A stretch of 64,000 bases of DNA from Pohlia nutans (Eukaryota > Streptophyta > Bryopsida > Bryales > Mniaceae): NCBI GenBank assembly GCA_022496805.1, contig CM040088.1, positions 7,843,001-7,907,000 of the forward strand, read 5' to 3'. Positions 9,946 to 22,284 of this stretch are shown one piece after another; within the stretch, counting starts at the first letter, position 1; each line of letters begins with the position of its first letter. The notes beneath the pieces were generated by a model. The model worked only from the letters and a program-made list of their open reading frames with translations, had not been told where the DNA came from and made no database searches. The position numbers and the translations under genes were made by a program.

Positions 9946-10991
9946 ATGCCACATATACTCAAAACACACCCACCCCCACAAAGAAACAGATGCAAAATGT
10001 ACTTCATACCATGCACAATCAAACTACAACCAGAATACCAACACCTAGCGAAAAAATTCTCACCCGCCATTAACACCACACACCCAAACCACCATGACAC
10101 CACTATAGACTATCCACACCTTTCAAAATACATATATCAAAACCTACACCACCCACCGCCACGACTACTATTTGCACTCATTACCACAATTAGCCCACAA
10201 TTAGAAACATGTGACCACTTGCTAATACAAACACCAAACCCAGACTGGACAACGTTAATACTAGAAAGAATGGCGGCACTAAAAAATCCGCCTAAAAGAC
10301 ACATCATGATCCCACACCCATACACCAAATTTTTAAATTCAAATCAAAATATTATTCACCCTCATAACACCATCCATAGAGAAATATACGACTTTATCAA
10401 ACAAAACAATGTACCACCTAACCTTCAAGCAATGGTTGAAAAATTCCCATTCCTACCCAAAAATTTACTCAAAGAAACACTAAAAACACCCAATTCCCTA
10501 TTTTTGCACTCGGCCATATAATCATGCACTTGGCTTCCGGGCGCACTAAAAATTCAAACCAGTAGAAATTGCATGAAAATTTTGGCCAATTTTTTTCTTC
10601 TACAATTTGGTTGCAAAAAGGATAATTTGGAAATTGTCGAGTCATTTTTTTCATGAAAAGTCATTACTTGTGCTTTGAATATTTTCTAATTTAATTATAC
10701 ATGCAACAAAACTCTCCTTGAAATTGATCTTGACACATAGTATATTAGAAAAATACATGAGGTTAGAGTTCTCAAACAAGAGGTTAAGTACACATCTTAC
10801 AAAACCATATAAACATATTGTAAGCAATTAGAAGTAGGCCTCAAATAGACAATTATGTTTTAAATATACATTTTAGTATATAAAAGCACTTTACTTATTT
10901 ATAATTTATAAGAATAGTACAAACTTTTATATTATTACCTTGACAACTAAACTAGAAAATAACATACTATATAGTAATGTACTCATGTACT

Positions 10992-11192
10992 CTAGTAAGC
11001 ATCTAGCAACCTCTTGTAACCCATGCCTTCAATCTGTATTGCAACATATTCAAGTATGTGCGACTTCGTTTCATTTGGAATAGTGATTTGCTTCATCCGC
11101 ACGTAATCATATAGCGCCACTGTTGCATTTGTTGCTTCCTCCCTCCAAATAACAACTCCACCATGACATTTCTTTACTATGCACTCAACCAC
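10992..11192 (-). pseudogene. 3' fragment of an element-encoded gene, related to the gene at 63,475
   Basis: An open frame of 66 codons whose C-terminus (HILEYVAIQIE..., ending in DAY and stop) is clearly related to the C-terminus of the partial gene at 63,475-63,999 (HLVEYIALQIE..., ending in DAY). Both lie on the - strand about 0.4-0.5 kb inside a similar transposon left end. It is therefore read as the 3' remnant of the autonomous element's gene, kept in a deleted derivative. Function unknown. Confidence 0.5.
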
Positions 11193-11339
11193 CTACACAA
11201 AAAATAAAACAAAAAAAAATCATTAAACATCTATCTATCTCTCTATTTTTATATATAAAAAAATATATATATATATATATATATTTTATGCGGTTCGCTA
11301 ATGATACATAGCCGCCCCTTTGCTTTCTTCCTTTCATAA

Positions 11340-12350
11340 GAAAACATGTTTATGTTCTTGCATACCTTCTCATAGCCACCTCAAGAGTATACAAGGCGGC
11401 GACAGGAGCATGGCAAAATACATTTTTGTTATGTTGAAGAGAAAATAGAATGGGATATACGCCCGCGGACCCTCAGCCCCCAAAATCCCGAAAATCCCGG
11501 AAAAAAAGGATTTTTTTTTTTTTTTTTTTTTTGGGCGAGGCGAAGGGGCTGGGGGTACACGGCAGCACACCCTCAGTCATACAGCTCGAGAGAGAGCATA
11601 AATATGTTCTCTCATACCATCTCATACCGCCTCATGAGTATATAAGTCGGCCATGGGAGCATGAGAACACATTTGTGTTCTCTTGAAAAGAAAGTAGAAT
11701 GGGGTCCGCGCGCGCGGACCCTCAGCCCCCGAAATCCCGAAAATTTCGGAAAAAAAGGAAAAAATAAAAATAAAATAAATAAAATTGTGCGAGGCGGAGG
11801 GACTGAGGGTACACGGCAGAACACCCTCAGTCATACAGCTCTCAAGAAAACATAAATATGTTCACTCATACCGCCTCATGAGTATATAAGGCGGCTATGG
11901 GAGAATGAGAGAACACATTTGTGTTCTCTTGAAGAGAAAGTAGAATGGGGTCCGCGCGCGGACCCTCAGCCCCTGAAATCCCGGAAATTTCGGAAATCCC
12001 GAAAATCCCGGAAAAAAGGAAAAATAAAATAAAAATAAAAATAAAAATAAAATTTTTTGGGCGAGGCAGAGGGGCTAAGGGTACACGACAGCACACCCTC
12101 AGTCATACAGCTCTCAAGAGAATATAAATATGTTCACTCATATTGCCTCATGAGTATATAAGGCGGCCATGGGAGCATGAGAGAACACATTTGTATTCTT
12201 TTGAAGAGAAAGTAGAATTGGGTCCACGCGCGCGGACTCTTAGCCCCCGAAATCCCGGAAATTTCGGAAATCCCGGAAAAAAAAGGAGAAAAAAAAAAAA
12301 CTAAATAAATAAATAAATAATTTGGGCGTAGCGGAGGGGCTGAGGGTATG
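11340..12350. repeat. Four tandem copies of a ~250-bp unit inside the DNA transposon
   Basis: The units repeat with spacing near 250, 244 and 272 bp. Each contains a TATATAAGG-like box (TATACAAGG in the first unit) at about 11,386, 11,636, 11,880 and 12,152, ACACATTTGTGTTCT, a GC palindrome of the GGTCCGCGCGCGGACC type, a run of CCCGAAATCCCGG-like phrases, a poly-A/T patch and GAGGGGCTGAGGGTACACGGCAG. The first unit contains a T homopolymer at about 11,511-11,533. ORFs across them are repeat shadows. Confidence 0.8.
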
Positions 12351-15300
12351 GGACATTTAAATGTTGTTTTGAAGGATGGAGGAAGGAAGAAAACCCTGCC
12401 TTAAGTACTTTTTGGCATACAAAAGAAGAATTAAGAAATCAAAAAATAAGAATAAATAAATAAATTTCATCTCCTATACACTCTGGCAACGGTGTTATAA
12501 TGTCTTAATCTATTCATAATTTGTATTAGTTTTTAAATTGTCAATCTTGCAATTTTAAAAATAAAGGAAATTCAAATTTTTGTTATGAAAAATTCGAAAT
12601 GTTAGTCTTTTATTGCAATATACTACAAGTTTCAACAAAGAAAGAAATCGATGTTTTTTCGTCAATTTTTTTTTTAAATTTGTTTTTTTAGCACAATTGG
12701 GTTCGGAAATGATTGCACTTGGCCAAGTGCAAAAATAGGGAATTGGGTGTTTAAAATGCAAAGAACCTCTACACGAATACTCCCACCCCCCTCCAGTTCC
12801 CAATATACCCCCGCCACAAACCCAGGAAATACAAACCCTCAACCACAAAACACACATCATTACATGGAATGCCTCATCTTTAAACTCAACCCTACCAAGC
12901 CTCCAAAACTTAATTACCGACACAAGAAATACTCCCGCAATCATCACAATCCAAGAGACTAAACTCACCGCAACAAAATCCACAAAATATATACAAAACC
13001 TATTTCCAACATATAAATTAATATTTAATAACACACACGCACTAACAAGATGTATGCAACAAAGAATGCCATATACACCCGCAAGGGGTGGTCTCCTCAC
13101 ACTCGTAAATCAAAATTACGCATACCCAGGTAACCTCACTAAAATCCCTACCCCAGCAGAAATATCACCATACCTACAAATAATAAAAATTAATAACAAA
13201 CTCCTACAACCATGGCTAATTATACACATGTACATGCCATCACATGTAGAAGACACCCCTTGTATACCAATAATTCAACAAAACATAACACAACAAATTA
13301 CAGCACATCCAAATCACACATATATATTATGCGGAGACTTCAATAGAGACATAGCCCTTATAGGACGACAAAACGAATTCAACACAACCCCACCACAAGC
13401 AGAAGACATAGAATGGCGCACATTTACAGAAAGCCTCCAACTAACATATATCTCAACAAACAGCCCATTCTCCAGACAAGGTGGACAAAACTATAGCCAA
13501 ACTAGCTTAATCGATGGATACTACATCAAAACACAAAATAATAATTTATACACTTCAACCACAGACAATGATCATAACTTAAACTCAGATCACTCACCTG
13601 TAACACTACATGTACCACCAAATACATTACTAGCACGACCCACACTAATAACAACAAACAAACCACCAAGAATTCTAAATCCTATACCAAAAGAAAATAT
13701 TGAAAAATTCAAAACATAATTTTTTGAAGAAAATGCACTCGAAATAAATGAACTCACCACAATACTAATGAATGCACAACTATCAGACAATCAATGGCAA
13801 AATTCATGTATGAAATTAGATCATATGATACAAAAAATATCAGACAAAATCCAAAAAACATGTAATGCACCGCCTCTTCCATTACTAACAAATCGCACCT
13901 CCCAACAAGGAGGCTTTCTACCAAGAAAACTCCAAAAGAAATGGAAAAACTACCTTTCTACTTACCATCTAATCAGAAAAATGATTTACATAACAAAAAA
14001 CATACCAAACTGGAAAACACACCCAATAATAGAAGAGCTTAAAAACCATACCCATATCATCATTCCACCACCTCCAGACCAAGAACCAAACCAACAAGAA
14101 TGGATCAGGACACTAGCAGAACTAGCCAAAACTGCAAATACACAAGCCCGTAAAATCACTACAAAATACACCCAAGACTACATCAAAAAAGCCATATCAA
14201 AATACAGACAACTATATGAAAAAAGCCCAAAGAAAGTGAATAAAAAAGTCTTTAAAAACCAAGAAATACCACCATTAGACTGCATCATGGACATAAATAA
14301 TAATATAATAACTAGCCCAGAAGACATAGCAAACAAAATTCATAACCAACAATCAATTAGTAACAAACCTACAGTTCCAACATGCTACTTCCAACCAGAA
14401 CACCTACCACACTGTACTTGCGGAGTTAGGCAATACCCATGGCACGATTTAGATGGATTTGTCATTGATAAAAGAGGAACCCCACATACCCCATTACATG
14501 AATACTTTGACCAAGAAACATATGACATATGCCTAAAACACCTAGCCAACAACAAAACACCTGGTCCAGACAAAATCCCAAATATAATTCTAAAAAATAT
14601 GCCCGAAGGCTTTCATAAACTACTGTTCCTATTCTTTACTCACTGCTACAAACAAAAACAAATCCGAGCATCATGGAAAATAAGTCTAACCATACTTCTA
14701 TACAAAAAAGGAGACCCATCACAATTACCAAACCATAGACCTATTGCGTTAGCAAATACAATTTACAAACTATTCACCAATACCCTAACATCAATACTCT
14801 CATCATATGGCGAAAAACATCAAATTCTTCACGATAGCCAAGAAGGATTCAGAGCCGAAAGAAGCACATCCAAACAACTTCAACTCCTCATAGAAGCTTT
14901 AGAAGATGCAAAATTCACAAATCAGAACATCTATTTACTATACATAGATTTCAAAAATGCATTTGGATCCCTAGACCATGCAAGACTCCTAGCCATAATA
15001 AAAGACCTCGGATATCCTGAAGATGCAGCATCACTAATTGGAAACATATATTCACAGTTCACCACCATAATTATAGGAGAACACTTTGGAAGCACAAAAC
15101 CAATACCAATACAAAGAGGCACCATCCAAGGAGACACATTAAGTCCATATCTATTTTTAATATTTTTAGAACCACTACTCCGCTGGCTACAAAATGGAAA
15201 AAATGGATATACATTTGGTACATCCAAATTAACCATTAGCTCTGCAGCATATGCAGATGACCTAGCAACTATAACATATAACCTTGAATCAATACAAAAC

Positions 15301-18300
15301 CAACTAAACAAACTAGATAAATACTACGAGTGGGCTGGAATGGACTTAGGAGTACAAAAATGTGCAATCACAGGATGACCCAACAAATCTAAAACAAAAC
15401 CTGAAACCTTCAAAGCCCAGATTCAAAGCCAAAACATATCCTACAGAAACCAACCAATACCCGTCCTACACCAAAATGAACCATACGTATATTTAGGAAT
15501 CCAACTAGTACCTTCACTAAAATGGAAACTCCAAACACACATCACCACAAATAAAGTAGTAGACCAATGCAAAAAACTCATAAATTGCCCAGCAACAATC
15601 AGACAAAAAATCAACATGGTAGACACTGTCATTAGAGCCGGCATTGCATATACCTTTTATGCAGTCCCATATTCACTACCAACCATCAAAAAACTTGATA
15701 AAAAGATCATAGGTATTCAAAAAACAATATGTGGTTTACCAAAATGTACAGCAAACATAATAACACAACTACCACATGAACTATTTGGACTCGAAGCATT
15801 CTCACTAAAAAACGCATACTTACCCTGCATTGGTGAACAACTTAGAAATGCACTTAACGACCCCGGAAGACTAGGAATAATATATAGAGGACTCATACAC
15901 CACATTCTAGCTAAACACGGAGGAGCGGAAGAAATCCCAAGGATCAAACAATATGATTGCACCAGATCACCAACCACAAGAACACTATTCCTATTAAAGA
16001 GGGCAGGCGGAATCCACCTCAAAAGTACACACGAAAGCTTCCAACTTCACACAACGGAATTAGAACTAGAATGGCGTACACAAGCTACAGTTGAACCACC
16101 ACATCTCAACCCCAATCTATCACTGAAACTACTACATAAACTTTTAATACACAACATATATAAAATAAAACACATCACACTCTCCAATGGAACAAACTTA
16201 ATGACACCAGAAGACTTCAAAACATATTACAAAACCCCAACAAAACTAGAAAAAAGCGCACTAAGCATAGCAGAACAAATTTTCTGTTATCCAAGTTGTA
16301 CACCAAACTGCCCCAATCCATGTGGGAGACACCCAACAGCCCGTACACTGAAAGCAAGATACATATTAGACAACCGAGACCTAATACCAAGGATACCAGA
16401 TAGTCTCCTACAACCACCAACCCCACAGCAACCACATCACCAAAACCCACCCTCAAATATTAAAAACAACCCACTAAGATTCCCAATACATACAATATTA
16501 GATCACAAAATAAATAAATCAAAAGACAACTACAAAATAACAAAAAAATACAACACATACCTATGCCAATGGAAACTTCAAAACAACATAACATTCAACA
16601 AATGGATGCCACAACGAGAACTCTTTTCTTTCAACCAACCAACAATAATCGAACACAACATTATATTACATACAGAATATTACACAAAGATGCAACATGA
16701 ACATTATAAAAATATTATAAATAAAAACTTCTCCCTTGAACAAACTAGAGATGCAAGATTCATCCCCCCACCCACAATAATCCCACTCACACAAATATCC
16801 ATAAAAGAATGTAACCCGGAAAAAGACATACTTACTAATAAAGATACTATACGAATAAACAATGAACACACCCACATATATGAAGACAATGGTAGATACC
16901 TTATTACTATACCAACCTCCACATTGAAATGGTTGTGGTACCAATACAACAAAGCAATATATAGTTCACACGGCCTAGTTCCACAAACGCAATCATTCGA
17001 AAAAAGAGATAGTATGGCTTTATCAAAGATATAATCATAAAATCTCCAAAAAAAACCCACTAAAAACGACACAACACACCCTACCTACTAGCATTCTTGA
17101 CTCCATTACCACCACATTTAATATTTCTCACTCATACTTCTCCTCACCAGTGACATGTTCCACACAAATCTCAGAATTCTTCTCTCCATTTGCAAGAGAC
17201 AAAATTTTTGGGTCACTCGGTACAGCCTTCGAATACAAATGGAAAGGCATCAGGTATGCCCACCCACATAACGAAATAATGGCCCAACAAGCAATACACT
17301 GGGCACGATTAGCAGCTAAAAACGATCCAAACACCATTACTATACTAGTAATACCAGACATTAATTGGTACCAAAACTTCTCCCCACTACTGGACCATTC
17401 CCAGACACACATGGGTTTGCCCATTTTACCGCAGACACCATAATATATGAAGAACCAACAATCCCCCTAGAAACACATAAACCACAAGCAGAACCACTAG
17501 CAATACACATTCTATGCATTCACCACCAAAACCACAACATAGGCACACCCAACCAATTAAACACGATCAAAACAACAATTGAAAACCTGCAAATCCCACA
17601 ATACCACACACAAATCGCCTCACCCACCCCTCCTAATACACTAGTTAATAAAAGCAAAAAATGGAATAAACTCGCATACCCGCTACATATCAACCCAACC
17701 ACCATAAACACACCACCACTACCAAATTTCGAAATAAACACTACACTAAAATTCCAAGCACAACATAGCTACTACACTGACGGATCATTCAAACCTCCGG
17801 TACAAGATGATGATGGACACTGGAAAAAAGAAAAAGGTGGCTATGGAATATACAACCCAATAAAAACAAATATACAAATATCAAAAAGACTACCTGGACT
17901 ACAAACCAGTTTTAGAGCAGAATTGATGGCTATACATAAAACAATTAGACTAATTACTACTAAATACCCAGACGAACCTGCACATATATTCACCGACTGT
18001 CTCAACTGCCTATACAACCTCAACACACAACTTAAACATCCAACTCTACACAACAACCATGCCGACAAAACCATACTAACATCCATGGTAGAAATGCTAA
18101 AAACCCGCACATAACCCACTACATTCTACAAAGTCAAAGCACATGCTAACATATACGGTAACGAACAAGCAGACAAACTTGCAAAAGATGGAGCCAAAAA
18201 GAAATACTCCTTTGCTATAAAAACATACGAATTTGCACACACTACACCATTCTACTTCCAGAAAGATACATGGCCAGGACCCAGGAAAAGACCAGACAAA

Positions 18301-18561
18301 GGCCCTGTCAGATGTCTCGAAACATACATAACCAAATACGACCAAGAAAACAATCTAGAACTAATGGCGTTGCGTTTTCCCAATATTAGCAAATGGACAA
18401 TGAATCCGGATATAGATAATGTACTATCTAATGCATTTTGGTCCAACCCCACAATTACGGACTCACAAAAAATAAACCTCTTAAAATTCCGTATTGGTCA
18501 ATATATGGGAAATGCCAAGAAACAACTATTCTTTGGTAGAGATAGATTCCCGTCAATTACA

Positions 18562-18990
18562 TGCTCCATCTGTAACTCCACAGACGTAGACACTTGGCTA
18601 CATGTACTACTAAAATGTAACCACCACCACATACATGCCATCAGAATCAAAAGACACAACAAAGCGGTATGGGAATTAAGAAAACTAATCCTATCAACAC
18701 AAAAATCTAGATGCTACATACTTATCAACGCACGAACATTTAACAACAACCCACAAGAAAACACAGTACCCCCATGGCTCTTGCCCTGTACATGTGTACG
18801 TCAAAGATGCCACTGCAACGCCAGATTCAAACCAGATATTTTATGCGTCAAAGGACTTCCGTACAATAAGAAGCCACCACCAAACCCAGAAGACAACCTT
18901 ACAATACAATTTATCGAATTCACATATTGTAACGACAGATTCCCACAAGAAAAAATAGAAAACAAAATCCAAAAATACCAACCATTAATT
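18562..18990 (+). other. R2-like zinc finger and restriction-like endonuclease domain of ORF2
   Basis: Reading: Cys-X2-Cys-X9-His-X4-Cys, then a basic IRIKRHN helix, a Cys-rich loop, KPDI, about 25 residues, IEFT, and a KIQKY helix. This order (CCHC finger, R-x-RHN, PD, acidic residue in a strand, K..KY helix) is the signature of the R2-type PD-(D/E)XK endonuclease. It lies C-terminal to RNase H as expected. Catalysis would need the Asp of KPD, the Glu of IEFT and a downstream Lys; all are present. Confidence 0.75.
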
Positions 18991-19551
18991 AATAGCATAA
19001 TCAACCATGGTTGGAAAGTAGACCCTCTTATAGTCATCACGGCAGGAACAACACATGCTCCCTCAATGAAACTCCTTGAAACAAAATTTGAAATACCGGA
19101 AACCTCCATTAAACATACATTCAAAGAAATAAACACCATCACAATACAACACGCCGGATCAATTATACTACATAAGAGGAAAATGGAAAATAACCAACCA
19201 CTGCCAATAGAATAGTTGGAACAAATAAGCAAGAAGTAAACGGATTCAACGAGAACTGAATCCAGACCAGATAAATGCAATACAAACGCCCTTCACCAAC
19301 CATTCTAGGAACCATGACTTGGTGTTCACCAACAAAAACTAACCCTTATCCTTTCCCTTACTAATTTAACCACTCGTTTAAGGTTATTGTTTGCTTCTGT
19401 TCACTAAAGTGTCTATCCTCGAAAGGGGAGAGTAGTCTTGCACCAATGACCCTGTGTTCGGTGGGCACTGGTTCATTGTCAAGACGAACAAACACTTTAT
19501 TCACGCCGGCCTTGTAAAGGGTCCGGAGTTTCTATCTATCTATCTGATTAA

Positions 19552-20113
19552 TCCCTAAACGTCCTCATCCCTCTCTAAATTCGGTAGTTTTGCAAAGATG
19601 CATCATAAAATGCAACCAAGAGGGATATTTTGAACTTGATGTTTGAATAAAAGTTGTACAATATAAATTTTAGATTCTATCCATATGGTTAGATCTGCAA
19701 TTGCTATCACCGATACTTTTGTATAAAATTTGAAACTTGAAATTCTAGAATATTTTGTAATTCAAATACGAATAAGATATTGACTATTTGTGGGTGAAAT
19801 TTGTTGTGATGCGTTGAAATATAATACTCTAAGTGTAGTCATTTTTGGAGATTTTATGGTTGCTTAAGTTTATGAGTTGGTTTTCTCAGAAGCAAATTTA
19901 GACTAAAATCCTTGAAATTTTTGGTGAATCACTGCAACATGAAATGAGGCATAAAATTTCACAAATCGTATCCTTTCTAATTGGATCACATATGGATGGA
20001 GCTATCTTGCCATAGAATTATGGTGTATTTCTTTTCCTTGCAAAAAGTACATGACTGATGAAAAAAATGTGGATGAAATCTGTACATTGTCCAAAAAATG
20101 GACGGTTGGTCCT
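19552..20113. mobile_element. TTAA-flanked piggyBac-like MITE (family A)
   Basis: Flanked by TTAA at 19,548-19,551 and 20,114-20,117. The left end ATCCCTAAACGTCC is close to the CCCCTAAAYGTCC ends of related copies. The body is shared with 40,691-41,270, 50,106-50,672 (opposite orientation) and 51,340-51,880. It lies directly downstream of the LINE 3' tail. No ORF of note. Confidence 0.65.
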
Positions 20114-20189
20114 TTAAAGAAACTAGCAAACACCCTCTGGCAATGCAACAACAAGAGAGGAAAGCGCAAGAATTGCATTAAGAACTTAA

Positions 20190-20365
20190 GAAGCAATTGG
20201 GAACATAAAAGGAACATGATGGAAACCTTTGGGAAACAAAATGGCAACTGTGGAAAACTATTTGGAAACATAAAAGGAACTTGGAAACATTAGGGAACGT
20301 GATAGAAACCTTTGGACAACATATGGGAAATGTGGAGAACAATTTGGAAACATGATGAAGATTTT
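20190..20365 (+). repeat. Imperfect short tandem repeat (GGAAACAT-type)
   Basis: A region built from variants of GGAAACAT, GATGGAAACCTTTGG and AAATGG at irregular spacing. It is open in both directions for about 80-120 codons only because of this composition; no protein family is recognised. Confidence 0.5.
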
Positions 20366-20776
20366 GGATGAAAAGCATGGATGTAAAATTTGGATGATTT
20401 CGTGACATGGTATTGTGAGGGATACCGAGCAGGGTAGTGTCATGGTATGGTGACACTCTGTACTTAATACAATAGATTTCTACCTTACAGGATCTTCTTT
20501 TATGCATGAGGGTTATGGGGCGTGAATCAGTCACGAGATTGGGAGTATCTCATAGCAACTGACCTCATGGATCTTGCTCATTCTAAAACACCGGGATTGA
20601 AATCTTGGCGGGACGCACTGCACATCTATGCTCTGTTCGATCTACTGTATTTGTTCTGGCAATCTTCACTACTATGCAGAAAAATCTAATCTACCCAAGT
20701 GACATCAAGGATATTATGTGTAGTGGCAAAGTTTGTGATGTAGCAATTGGTTTCATACTACAGTGGTTAAGCCTTC

Positions 20777-21320
20777 ACCCCAAAAAGCCCGAGGGGTACT
20801 GGACAAAACATAGATGTGTTATAATATGTGCCTTTCATATGTTTGATGAAGTTTGGTTCAACACACAAAATGTAGGGCATCATCTCAACAAATTATCCAT
20901 GCGGTCAAACTTCCAAAAAGGATTTTAGATGTTTTTTTAATGAATTTAAAAGCATTAACTTTTGAATCTTTTTATAAATTATAATTTTCACTTTTAGAGT
21001 TTAAAATTTAACATGATTAGTTTAAATTTGATTACCTATTGTAAACTTTAAAAAAACAAAAGAGTTGATGGAGGAAACATAATTACTTTCTCGAAATAGC
21101 AAATTTTATAACACTAAGACAGTGTTGAGGTGATCCACTTTGAAAAATTCTCCACGGTGAAATTTAACTCGGATTGGCATAATTCAACTTGTGTTGGAAA
21201 GTGAACTTGATGTAGTATTTTAAAATATTTTTTATTTTTGTAAAAACTTATTTTTTTGGTTCCGGGCAGCTCGTTAAAAACGGGCAGTGACCAAAAAATG
21301 GTCTCTTGGGAGCTTAGGGG
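20777..21320 (+). mobile_element. TTAA-type MITE family B, copy 1
   Basis: About 545 bp, roughly 85 percent identical by eye to 21,456-21,991, in the same orientation. The left end CCCCAAAAAGCCC and right end GGGAGCTTAGGGG are diverged inverted ends. The flanking TTAA is degraded. The 107-codon ORF overlapping the left end is not recognised as a gene. Confidence 0.6.
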
Positions 21321-21455
21321 TTCAAGGTCCCTTGAGGATAGTAAATACGTTGGCATATATTTGGCATTTGTTGTAAGTAGAAAGTTCCAAATTGAGACTC
21401 CAATAGCTCATTAAAACTATGTCGTCCTGAATTTTAACTTCACTTTTGATCTTTA

Positions 21456-21991
21456 CCCCTAAAAGCCCAAAGGGTATTGGACAAAACATAGATGTGTTAT
21501 AATATGTGCCTTCCATATGTTTGATGAAGTTTGGTTCAATGGACAAAATGGAAGACATCATCTCTACAAATTATCCATAGAGTCAAACTTTCAAAAAAAT
21601 CTTTAGGTGTTTTTTTTATGAATTTAAAAGCATTTACCTTTGAAAATTTGTATGAATTATAATTTTCACTTTTAGAGTTTAAAATTTAGCATGATTAGTT
21701 AAAATTGGTTCATTTATTGTAAACTTCAAAAAAGAAAAAAGAATTGATGGAGGGAACACCACTACTTTTCCAAATAGCAAATTTTATAACACCAAGACGA
21801 TGTTGAGGTAATCCACTTTTGAATATTCTCCCCAATGGAGTTTAACTTGGATTGACATAATTTAAATTGCATTGGAAAGTAGACTTGATGTAGTATTCTA
21901 ATATATATATATTTTTTGCAATTTTTTTTTTCTAGGCACTCCATTAAAAATTGGTAGCGACCAAAAAAATGGTCTCCTGGGAGCTTAGGGG
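21456..21991 (+). mobile_element. TTAA-type MITE family B, copy 2
   Basis: Begins CCCCTAAAAGCCC and ends GGGAGCTTAGGGG, followed by TTAA at 21,992-21,995; the left flank is TTTA. A direct-repeat partner of 20,777-21,320. Non-coding. Confidence 0.65.
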
Positions 21992-22080
21992 TTAACACCA
22001 TAGGAGAATTATTCCAAATAAAATGGAATATTGTTGTATAATACTAGTTGGAACGAGCTCTCTAGACCTTTAAAAGTTAA

Positions 22081-22280
22081 CCTCTAAACGTCTCGTGGGG
22101 ATAGTATATACGCAACTGTATAACTGGCAGTTGCTACCTAAAAGAAGTTCTAAATTGGGACCATAATCGCATTGATCTTAATTTTAACTACTCCTTGAAG
22201 TCAAATGTGAATCCATTCAAAATAAAACTAAAATAAATCATATTTTACTTGTCACAAAGACATATTCAAACGGTTAGGGG
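22081..22280. mobile_element. Small TTAA-flanked MITE
   Basis: 200 bp between TTAA at 22,077-22,080 and TTAA at 22,281-22,284, with inverted ends CCTCTAAACGTC / CCCCTAACCGTT. Part of its interior resembles 21,325-21,400. Confidence 0.55.
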
Positions 22281-22284
22281 TTAA

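Larger units (their letters stand above)
10485..12751. mobile_element. DNA transposon with 32-bp terminal inverted repeats, inserted in LINE ORF2
   Basis: The ends are inverted repeats of about 32 bp starting AACACCCAATTCCCTATTTT with one mismatch, flanked by a 4-bp duplication TAAA (10,481-10,484 and 12,752-12,755). The right end also carries the palindrome TGCACTTGGCCAAGTGCA. Removing the insert and one TAAA restores the LINE frame exactly, so the boundaries are firm. Inside are a short 3' fragment of a protein gene on the - strand and four tandem 250-bp units, but no transposase, so it is non-autonomous. The superfamily is not certain; a 4-bp duplication with AT-rich target does not fit hAT, MULE, CACTA or Tc1. 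A related end is present at 63,052. Confidence 0.8.
9889..19215 (+). pseudogene. LINE ORF2 polyprotein: 2A, AP endonuclease, RT, RNase H, CCHC finger, R2-type endonuclease
   Basis: Starts at ATG 9889 with a 2A-like motif (GDIETNPGP, 9,919-9,945). The frame runs into a DNA transposon at 10,485 and resumes in frame at 12,752. The AP endonuclease spans about 12,850-13,610 (TWNASSLN, QETKL, GDFN, SDH). The reverse transcriptase spans about 14,520-15,375 (TPGPDKIP, LYIDFKNAF, YADD at 15,250). RNase H spans about 17,760-18,190 (TDGS, AELMAI, FTDCLN, NEQADKLA). A finger C-X2-C-X9-H-X4-C starts at 18,562, followed by RIKRHN, then KPDI at 18,829, IEFT at 18,913 and KIQKY at 18,964, the layout of the R2 restriction-like endonuclease. 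Damage: in-frame stops at 13,717, 15,376 and 18,112, and frameshifts near 17,035-17,100 and 17,390. This is a recent, lightly decayed copy. Confidence 0.85.
898..19546 (+). mobile_element. Dualen/RandI-like non-LTR retrotransposon with two nested insertions
   Basis: This is a LINE with ORF1, an A/C-rich linker, and a very long ORF2 encoding AP endonuclease, reverse transcriptase, RNase H, a CCHC finger and an R2-type endonuclease. The 3' end is a short TCTA/TATC tandem run (about 19,529-19,546), not poly-A. The same 3' sequence and tail occur in a truncated copy at 51,905-52,626, which fixes the 3' boundary. The element is split by a copia retrotransposon at 2,028 and by a DNA transposon at 10,485. 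Its 5' end is uncertain: 898 is only where the ORF1 frame opens. No target duplication was identified. Carrying both AP-type and restriction-like endonucleases is the hallmark of the Dualen clade described from Chlamydomonas. Confidence 0.8.

Noticed and set aside
11370..12127. ORFs on both strands across the 250-bp tandem units
   Set aside because: They recur once per unit because the unit repeats; the translations are Lys/Ile or Phe low complexity.
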